Positions 1 through 5,528 of a stretch of DNA of 7,566 nucleotides are shown piece by piece. Below the pieces are notes generated by a model that saw only the letters and a list, made by a program, of their open reading frames with translations, had not been told where the DNA came from and did not search any database. Source of the stretch: Kiritimatiellia bacterium (lineage in GTDB: Bacteria > Verrucomicrobiota > Kiritimatiellia > SLAD01). A program made the translations under genes and the position numbers. Where the stretch lies: the NCBI GenBank assembly GCA_007127595.1, contig SKZA01000156.1, positions 1 to 7,566 on the forward strand, read 5' to 3'. Each line of letters starts with the position of its first letter. Position 1 is the stretch's first letter.

Positions 1-259
1 ATATGCAATCTGCTTCCGCGATATTTTTATCGATCTCGGTGGAAAAGAAGAGGTTCCGGTTACGGGTCTGCCGAACGAGATCCTCCAGACCCGGTTCGTA
101 TATCGGTAAGTCGTTCAGGTCTTCGGCATTCCAGGCGTCAATTCGGGCCTGGTTGATGTCGACGACCGTGACTTGAATATCAGGGCACTTTGCGGCAATG
201 ACCACCATGGTGGGCCCGCCCACATAGCCCGCACCGATACAACAGATCTTACGTATCAT
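1..259 (-). CDS. UDP-glucose 6-dehydrogenase, eukaryote-type (N-terminal part; runs off the window)
   Basis: This gene oxidises UDP-glucose to UDP-glucuronate with NAD+, a cytoplasmic step that supplies uronic acid for glycans. Only the first 86 codons are present; the rest lies beyond position 1. What is seen: the Rossmann motif GAGYVGGP at residues 9-16, the acidic end of the second strand (VVDIN, Asp34) that binds the NAD ribose, then LPIYEPGL (51-58) and NLFFSTEID (69-77). The runs KICCIGAGYVGGPT, YEPGL and NLFFST match my recollection of animal UGDH closely, more so than the shorter bacterial Ugd/WecC type, so I assign it to the eukaryote-like UGDH subfamily, which also occurs in some bacteria. 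The ATG at 259-257 has AAAGGA directly upstream and GGAG further upstream. Its first bases overlap the stop of a possible 64-codon ORF. It is transcribed away from the plus-strand glycan genes. The family call is firm, and the exact sugar specificity is inferred. Confidence 0.93.
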   Translation of the reverse strand, partial: MIRKICCIGAGYVGGPTMVVIAAKCPDIQVTVVDINQARIDAWNAEDLNDLPIYEPGLEDLVRQTRNRNLFFSTEIDKNIAEADCI

Positions 260-450
260 GTCCTTTGACTCTCCGGAGGTTCTTCTGAAAGTGGATAAGC
301 ACCGACCTTGTCAGACCGGTATGGTTCTGTCAATCTTGGGGCGGCGCTTGGGGGTCCGTTCCGAGCAACGTGCGCAATCCAGAAAAATAATGACAGGGCC
401 AACAGTATGGCGTATAGGTTAAACCATGAAGGTATTATACTCAAATCCAC
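256..450 (-). CDS. possible small single-pass membrane protein (64 aa)
   Basis: This is a short ORF with a GTG start at 450-448 and a TGA stop at 258-256. The stop overlaps the ATG of the UDP-glucose dehydrogenase gene as ATGA, a pattern common in translationally coupled operons. Residues 9-28 are strongly hydrophobic (NLYAILLALSLFFWIAHVA), followed by a basic residue and a polar, Pro/Glu-rich tail of about 35 residues, which would suit one membrane helix with a small soluble tail. Against it: the start is GTG (or TTG at 444-442) with no Shine-Dalgarno sequence upstream, there is no internal Met, its 5' end lies inside the first codons of the plus-strand radical SAM gene, and the promoter proposed for that gene lies within it. 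I recognise no family. It may be a chance ORF, with the region serving as the leader between divergent genes. Confidence 0.33.
   Translation of the reverse strand: MDLSIIPSWFNLYAILLALSLFFWIAHVARNGPPSAAPRLTEPYRSDKVGAYPLSEEPPESQRT
390..418 (+). promoter_or_regulatory. candidate sigma70-like promoter of the radical SAM gene (leaderless arrangement)
   Basis: ATGACA at 390-395 matches the -35 consensus at 5 of 6 bases. A 17-base spacer separates it from TATAGG at 413-418, which matches the -10 consensus at 4 of 6 bases including the leading TATA. Transcription would start about 7 bases downstream, at roughly 425-426, which is the ATG of the radical SAM gene. That gene has no Shine-Dalgarno sequence, so a leaderless mRNA is consistent. 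The match is by eye, and the sigma factor preference of the host is unknown. Confidence 0.4.
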
Positions 451-1769
451 CGTGGTGGGAGGGGCGCGAATGGAAGTGGAAGTGCATTCCGTTATGGCGG
501 GCGGGTGTCCGCGCCGGTTCCCGATGGCCGTTTACGCACCTGACCTATAGCGTTCCCGGCTGGCGGGCGCCGTTCGAATACCTACCGATGCCTTTCTTCA
601 TGACCTATGCGGCCTCCTACGTGCGCGAGAAGACCGGGGCCGATGTGGTCTTGCGCGACAGTGTGGCGCGTCGCGAATCGTATGAGCGATATTGGTCGTA
701 TCTACGGGAGGAATCCTTTGACTACATCTTCATCGAATCCGCTACGCCCAGTTGGGATCATGATGCGGCGTTGATCAAGAAAATACACGAAGTGTCGCCA
801 GCTTCGAAAATAGTCGTTTGTGGGCCGATTACCGTGGAGAAGGCCGATGAAATCCTGCAGTCCCTTCCGGTAACGGCCTGCCTGAAAGGCGAATATGAAA
901 AGGCCTCGGCAGAGGTCGTAGAGGGGGGGACGGGTGTTTTTGAGCATAACCTCCTGACAACCGAAGAAATGAATGAAGCGCCATGGCCGCAATATGATGA
1001 AGCCGTGGCCACGGCGTATTATGATCGCAACCCGCGGGGCATGCGCAAACCGCAGGCGCAGGTATGGGCGAGTCGCGGTTGTCCTTTCAAGTGCATCTTC
1101 TGCGTCTGGCCGGCCGCCATGACCGGCAATGACCCGGACGGCAAGACGCGCCGTACCGTACGATACTATCGTCCCGACAAGCTCGAACCGTTCCTGCGCC
1201 ATATCGTCGACAAGTATAAATATAAGTCTATCTATTTTGACGATGACACCTTTAATCTGGGTTCGCGGCACACCTTGGACATGTGCCAAATGTTGGGTCG
1301 CATCGGTGTGCCATGGTCGGCGATGTGTCGTGCCGACACCATTCGCATGAACGTATGGGATGAATTCAAGAAGGCCGGTTGCTATGGCGTGAAGCTTGGA
1401 TTCGAAAGCGGCAATCAGTATGTGATCGACAAAATAGTCAATAAGGAACTGGACTTGGAGTACGGGGCGGAAGTGGTGCGCTATCTGCGCAAGCTGGGCA
1501 TGAGCGTCCACGGCACATTCACCATAGGCCTGCCCGGCGAAAGCCCTGAACACATGAAGCAGACCCTCGATTTTGCGCGGTCGCTTCCGTTTAATTCGAT
1601 TCAAGTTTCGGGGACCGCCGAAATCGAGGGGACCCCACTGCACCGATTACGCAAATCAGGGCAAGCCTTGGATGCGTTTGAGGGGGCGCGCATCGACGAA
1701 CATTATGATCATGCGACGGATGGGAACAAGAAGTGGCAGAAGTTGATCGCCGAGTTGCAGGAAAGCTGA
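426..1769 (+). CDS. B12-binding-type radical SAM protein, function unknown
   Basis: This 447-residue protein starts with MKVLYSNPPWW, a typical opening of cobalamin-binding-like radical SAM enzymes. An N-terminal Rossmann-like domain (about 1-170) contains VVCGPIT (130-136). The radical SAM core carries the [4Fe-4S]-binding motif CPFKCIFC (Cys219, Cys223, Cys226), then YFDDDTFN (270-277), GFESGNQ (325-331) and TFTIGLPGES (364-373), all landmarks of the BchE/HpnJ-like group. The usual cobalamin-ligand motif DxHxxG is not visible: the expected place reads RDSVARR (77-83), so B12 may be bound without the His ligand or not at all. The first 46 residues hold seven Trp. No SPASM domain is seen. The ATG at 426 lacks a Shine-Dalgarno sequence but follows a promoter-like element. 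It lies head-to-head with UDP-glucose dehydrogenase and upstream of sugar-modifying genes, which suggests a role in modifying a sugar or lipid carrier (methylation, epimerisation or rearrangement). The family is clear, the reaction is not. Confidence 0.92.
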   Translation: MKVLYSNPPWWEGREWKWKCIPLWRAGVRAGSRWPFTHLTYSVPGWRAPFEYLPMPFFMTYAASYVREKTGADVVLRDSVARRESYERYWSYLREESFDYIFIESATPSWDHDAALIKKIHEVSPASKIVVCGPITVEKADEILQSLPVTACLKGEYEKASAEVVEGGTGVFEHNLLTTEEMNEAPWPQYDEAVATAYYDRNPRGMRKPQAQVWASRGCPFKCIFCVWPAAMTGNDPDGKTRRTVRYYRPDKLEPFLRHIVDKYKYKSIYFDDDTFNLGSRHTLDMCQMLGRIGVPWSAMCRADTIRMNVWDEFKKAGCYGVKLGFESGNQYVIDKIVNKELDLEYGAEVVRYLRKLGMSVHGTFTIGLPGESPEHMKQTLDFARSLPFNSIQVSGTAEIEGTPLHRLRKSGQALDAFEGARIDEHYDHATDGNKKWQKLIAELQES

Positions 1770-1790
1770 TCCCCTGTACTGCGGGGCATC
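1768..1790 (+). other. weak hairpin at the end of the radical SAM gene
   Basis: GATCCCC (1768-1774, overlapping the TGA stop) can pair with GGGG-C-ATC (1783-1790) with one bulged C and an 8-base loop. No T-run follows, so it is not a convincing intrinsic terminator. It could slow decay of the upstream message or have no role. Confidence 0.25.
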
Positions 1791-1818
1791 CGTCATCATT
1801 CGCCGAATTGATTCACCT

Positions 1819-1856
1819 TTCCGGCACGTTCATGCATGATGATGCCGCCGCCGGAA
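1819..1856 (+). repeat. inverted repeat with a central palindrome before the SDR gene
   Basis: TTCCGGC (1819-1825) and GCCGGAA (1850-1856) form a perfect 7-base stem around a 24-base loop. The loop contains the 10-base palindrome TCATGCATGA (1830-1839). An alternative 5-base stem, CGGCA (1822-1826) with TGCCG (1843-1847), competes with the outer one. The structure ends 7 bases before the GGAG ribosome-binding site (1864-1867) of the SDR gene, and only three T follow it. It may be an operator, an attenuator-like structure or chance. The rest of the 103-base gap shows only the hairpin at the end of the preceding gene and the small palindrome ATTCG-C-CGAAT at 1798-1808. Confidence 0.35.
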
Positions 1857-1872
1857 TTTACTTGGAGCGTGT

Positions 1873-2949
1873 ATGGCCGGTCGGGTATTGATTACGGGCG
1901 GTGCGGGGTTTGTGGGCAGCTCGCTGGCCGAGCGCATGGCGGCGGCGGACTGGCATGTGACCGTGTTGGACAACCTTTCGCGCCGCGGCAGCGCGCTCAA
2001 TGTGCCCCGTCTGGAAAGGCGGGGAATCAACTTTCACCATGGCGACGTGCGCCTGGCGCCCGACCGGTGGGATCTTCCGGGTTTCGACCTCATCATTGAT
2101 TGTGCGGCGGAGCCGTCGGTACATGCGGGGACGAACACCTCGCCCCTGAGCGTTTCCGACGTGAACCTTATCGGAACGCTGAACACACTGGAAAAGGCGC
2201 GGGAGGATGGTTCCGCCTTTCTCTTTCTGAGTTCGAGCCGGGTCTATTCCATAGCGGCGCTCCGCCGCATTCGTCTCAAGACGGAGTCGGACCGATTCGT
2301 TCCGGAGTCCGACCAGGAAGTGCCCGGCGTGGGACCCGATGGCATCGACGAGTCCTTCCCCTGCGACACGTTCCGCTCATTCTATGGAGCCAGCAAACGC
2401 GCGGCGGAGTTGTTCATTCAAGAATTTGCGGCGTTTTACGGCGTTCGAGCCCTGATCAATCGCTGTGGATTGATTGCGGGGCCGCATCAAATGGCGCGCT
2501 CCGACCAGGGGGTTGTCGCACTCTGGATCGCGCGGCATATATACGGACGACCGTTGACGTATACCGGGTATGGGGGCAAAGGTTTGCAGACTCGGGACGT
2601 CCTGCATCCGGATGACCTCTTTGCCCTGATCGAACGTCAACTGGATACCGTGGAATCTTGGGAGGCCCAAATCTATAATGTCGGCGGCGGTCCACGTCTG
2701 GCGGTTTCGCTGTGTGAGTTGACGTCCCTGTGCAGGGAAGTCACAGGTTCTTCGGTCCCTATCGGCAGAGATCCCGAAACGGCTTCGGTGGATATCCCGT
2801 ACTATGTCAGCGACACGGAAGAGGTATCCCGGACATATCGGTGGAGCCCGAAACGGACGGTTCGGGAGACGGTGAAAGATATTTCAAATTGGATTGGCCG
2901 GCATCAAGACGAATTGGCTGATGTGCTCGACCTCGGGAAGCCCGATTGA
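1873..2949 (+). CDS. NAD-dependent epimerase/dehydratase, CDP-paratose 2-epimerase-like extended SDR
   Basis: This 358-residue extended short-chain dehydrogenase/reductase would act on a nucleotide sugar in the cytosol. Seen: the NAD-binding motif GGAGFVG (9-15), the Asp-Asn after strand two (DNLSRRGS, 33-40), HGDVR (56-60), a SSSRVY segment (120-125) carrying the probable catalytic Ser, and YGASK (171-175) with the catalytic Tyr171 and Lys175. The DNLSRRG, DGIDES, SDQGVV and RDVLHPDD (241-248) stretches and the long insert between Tyr125 and Tyr171 resemble CDP-paratose (CDP-tyvelose) 2-epimerase, though UDP-sugar epimerases share parts of this pattern. The usual VYG is VYS here. The ATG at 1873 has GGAG five bases upstream. 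The gene overlaps the next one by four bases, so the two are probably translated together. No CDP-sugar synthesis genes are in the window, so the substrate stays open. Confidence 0.9.
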   Translation: MAGRVLITGGAGFVGSSLAERMAAADWHVTVLDNLSRRGSALNVPRLERRGINFHHGDVRLAPDRWDLPGFDLIIDCAAEPSVHAGTNTSPLSVSDVNLIGTLNTLEKAREDGSAFLFLSSSRVYSIAALRRIRLKTESDRFVPESDQEVPGVGPDGIDESFPCDTFRSFYGASKRAAELFIQEFAAFYGVRALINRCGLIAGPHQMARSDQGVVALWIARHIYGRPLTYTGYGGKGLQTRDVLHPDDLFALIERQLDTVESWEAQIYNVGGGPRLAVSLCELTSLCREVTGSSVPIGRDPETASVDIPYYVSDTEEVSRTYRWSPKRTVRETVKDISNWIGRHQDELADVLDLGKPD

Positions 2950-4124
2950 AGATCCTGGTACTCAACCATAATATCATCGGTGAAGGCACGTGGCTCCGCG
3001 CATGGAATGTGGCTCGGGAACTCGCCCGCTCACACGACGTGGAGATCGCCACCGTTTCCTCGACGCGCCGCTGGAAGCCGCATCGCTATGCGCGCGACGG
3101 TTGTCAGGTGATCGAAATGCCGTATTGGACCAGTCGGCGTCTTGCGGCGAGCGGCTTGTCCGCGATCGATATAGCCTGTCGCATACATTGGATGACACGA
3201 CGGCCGTGGGACGTGCTGATAGGGTTCAGTTCGTTGCCCAGTGTCGGGTTACCTTTTTTGTTCGCGCGCCGCCGATTCCCTGACCGGTGCGGCGTATCGG
3301 ACTGGGATGATCTCTTCTGCGATGGCGGCATGTACGAATACCTGAACAAGGGTGTTACCCGACCGCTGTATCGCTTTGAGCGTTGGTTGGAGCATACGGT
3401 TCGCAGGCGGGCGGACCTCGTGACAGTGACCAGCCGGTATCTGGAGCAGAAGGCGCGGGACATCGGGGTCACCGCGCCGATCCTCTATCTTTCCGGCGGG
3501 GCGGATGTGGATGGCATTCGTCCCATGGATCGCGCGGAATGCCGCAAGCGCTTGGAGCTGCCTGAGAATTGCTGCCTGGTATTCTACCTTTCCGGGGGAT
3601 TTAGCGAAGATGCCCGCTTACTACTCGATGCATTTGCGCTGGCCGCGGCGGAAGACAGGAGTCTCTTGCTGGTCATGAGCGGGGATATGAAGGAAAAGTA
3701 TCGGCGGGAAATTAACCGGCTTAAACTGACCGAGCGCGTGCTTCTGACGGGGAGGATCCGGTATGAAGAGGTCCCATGGTACCTGGGCGCCGCAGATATT
3801 TTGGCTATGCCCCTTCAAGACACGCTAAACAGTCGCGCCCGCGGCCCGATCAAGTTGCGGGATTATCTCTGTGCCGGGCGACCAATCGTAGGCAGCGCGC
3901 TCGGAGAAGTGAAGGAAATCATGTCCCGTCATGACGTAGGCTTGTTGGCGGACGCGTCGCACGAATCCTTTGCCCGGGCGCTCATGGCGTTGGCCCGTGC
4001 CCCCGACCGACGTGAACGGATGGGTACGGAGGCGCGCCGGGTGGCCGAAAAGCTATCCTGGCGAAATATGGTCGACAGCTTGGAAACGGCGTTGCAGGAT
4101 GTCGCGGGATCGGGCAAGCGATAA
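2946..4124 (+). CDS. glycosyltransferase family 4-like protein (GT-B fold)
   Basis: This is a 392-residue retaining-type glycosyltransferase of the GT4 kind, which transfers a sugar from a nucleotide donor to a lipid-linked or growing glycan at the cytoplasmic face of the membrane. Seen: an N-terminal acceptor domain opening MKILVLNHN with the GEGTWLRAWNVARELA helix (12-27), SDWDDLF (118-124), a linker near 185-195, and a C-terminal donor domain with LSGGFSEDARLLLDAF (215-230), LLTGRIRYEEVPWYLGAAD (266-284) and RGPIKLRDYLCAGRPIV (299-315). The second Glu of the usual EX7E motif is Asp306 and the first is not Glu, so the motif is degenerate, as in some GT4 subgroups. The start is TTG at 2946-2948, overlapping the TGA of the SDR gene. 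GGGAAG at 2935-2940 is a fair ribosome-binding site, and MKILVL makes a natural N-terminus. The donor and acceptor are unknown. Confidence 0.9.
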   Translation: MKILVLNHNIIGEGTWLRAWNVARELARSHDVEIATVSSTRRWKPHRYARDGCQVIEMPYWTSRRLAASGLSAIDIACRIHWMTRRPWDVLIGFSSLPSVGLPFLFARRRFPDRCGVSDWDDLFCDGGMYEYLNKGVTRPLYRFERWLEHTVRRRADLVTVTSRYLEQKARDIGVTAPILYLSGGADVDGIRPMDRAECRKRLELPENCCLVFYLSGGFSEDARLLLDAFALAAAEDRSLLLVMSGDMKEKYRREINRLKLTERVLLTGRIRYEEVPWYLGAADILAMPLQDTLNSRARGPIKLRDYLCAGRPIVGSALGEVKEIMSRHDVGLLADASHESFARALMALARAPDRRERMGTEARRVAEKLSWRNMVDSLETALQDVAGSGKR

Positions 4125-4304
4125 ACGCCGCCCCGAAAACGTACAAACGAAGCATAAGTCAAACTCAGCATCCTGGAAAGCAGGAACGGCGACCCGTGAC
4201 CTTGTTCGCCGGGTGGGGTAATCTGGGGGTGCAGTGCTCATTTCGGCAAATCGGCGAAGTGCGCAGGCGTTTGGCGGAAATGTTGATTTCCCGTTAATAG
4301 GCGT
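4125..4304 (+). other. 180-base gap between the glycosyltransferase and dehydrogenase genes
   Basis: No credible gene is present. Two adjacent short stems are visible: TCCTG (4171-4175) with CAGGA (4181-4185) around a 5-base loop, and CGGCGA (4187-4192) with TCGCCG (4206-4211); the second competes with ACCCG (4192-4196) pairing with CGGGT (4210-4214). Neither is followed by a T-run. GTGACC (4196-4201) and TAATCT (4219-4224) are 17 bases apart and weakly resemble -35 and -10 boxes, so a separate promoter for the dehydrogenase gene is possible but unproven. Confidence 0.3.
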
Positions 4305-5528
4305 ATGAAAGACAAGGCTATCGTAGTAATTGGCGGTTGCGGGCATGTGGGCTTGCCGCTGGGCATCAAGCTGGCGCTGGCCGGAGCCCGGGTCGTGCTG
4401 GTCGACATCAACCAAGGGGCGGTCGATAAGGTCAACGCGGGCACGCTCCCTTTTGTGGAAGAGGGGGGCGTCGCGCAACTGGAACAGGCCCTCGCCCGAG
4501 GACTGGTTGCCACGACGGATGCCGACGCCTGCGACTCGGCGGATGTCTGCATCTTCGTGACCGGGACCCCCGTTGATGAACACCTTAAACCCAAGGTATC
4601 AGCCGTGGACGAGGTGCTCGCCCAGTATCTGCCGCGCCTGCCCCAGGGCGCGCTGGTCATTATGCGATCCACGCTATTCCCCGGCACGATGTCCTATCTT
4701 CGTGACCGAATGAAGACGACCCGCCCCGATCTTCGGCTGGCATTTTGTCCTGAACGCGTGGCCCAGGGTAAAGCCTTGAAGGAAATTGCGTCTCTCCCGC
4801 AGATTGTTTCGGCCTTTGACGAAGATTCCTTTAACGCGGCGTATCGACTGTTTGCCGCATTGGCCCCCACCATTATCCGGCTGACGCCTCTAGAGGCCGA
4901 GGTCACCAAGGTCATGGCCAATGCGTGGCGCTACATCGAATTTGCCATCGCGAACCAATTCTATGTCATAGCCGACAGCAACGGGGTGGATTTTCACCGG
5001 GTCTATCAGGCCTTGCGTTACGACTACCCGCGCGCCGCCGGTTACAAGGCGCCCGGCTTTGCGGGCGGACCGTGTTTGTTCAAGGACACCATGCAGTTGG
5101 CGTCTTTCGATGAACAACAGTTTCATCTGGGCCATACCGCCATGCTGGTGAACGAGGGCCTGGCCTCCTTCGCGGTGAAGAAATTGACGCGCCTGATGGG
5201 GGGCGACGTGAAGGGGCGCAGCATCGGTATACTGGGTATGACCTTCAAGGCGGGGGACGATGACACCCGTAACTCGCTGAGTTTTCGTGTGCGCAAGGAC
5301 TTGGAATTTGCCGGGGCCTGCGTGATGTGTCACGATCCCTTCTTTGCCGACAGTGCGTCATTGGACGACGTTTTGGCACAGGCGGAAGGGTTTGTTCTTT
5401 GCACGCCGCACAAGGAATATCGGGACCTGCAGATCAGCAAACCGGTGGTGGATGTCTGGGGCGTATTGCAGCAGTCTGAAATCGAAATATTGCCCGGGCG
5501 GGCGAAGGAAGAGACGACGCCATGTTAG
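4305..5528 (+). CDS. nucleotide-sugar dehydrogenase (UDP-glucose/GDP-mannose dehydrogenase superfamily, WecC-like)
   Basis: This 407-residue enzyme performs the two-step NAD-dependent oxidation of a nucleotide sugar to its uronic acid in the cytosol. Seen: the Rossmann motif GGCGHVGLPLG (10-20), Asp34 after strand two, GTPVDEHLKP (87-96), a STLFPGT segment (122-128), FCPER (147-151), TKVMANAWRY with Lys202 and Asn206 in the central helix, GFAGGPCLFKD with the catalytic Cys257 (251-261), and GMTFKAGDDDTRNS (311-324) in the C-terminal UDP-binding domain. Length fits the family (about 400-440). The start and GTPVDEH stretch look like UDP-N-acetyl-mannosaminuronate dehydrogenases, while the Cys loop with K-D looks more like UDP-glucose or GDP-mannose dehydrogenases, so the substrate is undecided. 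Only a weak AGG precedes the ATG. It overlaps the membrane-protein gene by seven bases. A second dehydrogenase in this locus (1-259, minus) suggests the two serve different sugars. Confidence 0.93.
   Translation: MKDKAIVVIGGCGHVGLPLGIKLALAGARVVLVDINQGAVDKVNAGTLPFVEEGGVAQLEQALARGLVATTDADACDSADVCIFVTGTPVDEHLKPKVSAVDEVLAQYLPRLPQGALVIMRSTLFPGTMSYLRDRMKTTRPDLRLAFCPERVAQGKALKEIASLPQIVSAFDEDSFNAAYRLFAALAPTIIRLTPLEAEVTKVMANAWRYIEFAIANQFYVIADSNGVDFHRVYQALRYDYPRAAGYKAPGFAGGPCLFKDTMQLASFDEQQFHLGHTAMLVNEGLASFAVKKLTRLMGGDVKGRSIGILGMTFKAGDDDTRNSLSFRVRKDLEFAGACVMCHDPFFADSASLDDVLAQAEGFVLCTPHKEYRDLQISKPVVDVWGVLQQSEIEILPGRAKEETTPC

Noticed and set aside
434..439. Perfect TATAAT on the minus strand (reading 439 to 434)
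   Set aside because: No -35-like sequence lies 16-18 bases upstream (it reads as C-rich there), and the site is inside radical SAM codons 3-5. A minus-strand promoter for the dehydrogenase is not supported, though it cannot be excluded.
308..550. 80-codon plus-strand ORF across the radical SAM start
   Set aside because: It overlaps the well-supported radical SAM start in another frame and its sequence has no recognisable features.
702..1643. 313-codon minus-strand ORF opposite the radical SAM gene
   Set aside because: It lies wholly within a gene with intact family motifs, has no recognisable domain and is rich in His and Arg as expected for a shadow of GC-rich coding sequence.
2100..2615. 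171-codon plus-strand ORF in another frame inside the SDR gene
   Set aside because: The SDR frame carries the catalytic and cofactor motifs throughout this stretch. The alternative frame is Gly/Arg-rich without a domain.
4171..4211. Intrinsic terminator after the glycosyltransferase gene
   Set aside because: The stems are only 5-6 bases long and no T-run follows, so termination is not supported.
4053..4583. 176-codon minus-strand ORF spanning the gap before the dehydrogenase gene
   Set aside because: It covers the end of one real gene and the start of another, has no recognisable motif and shows no ribosome-binding site worth noting.
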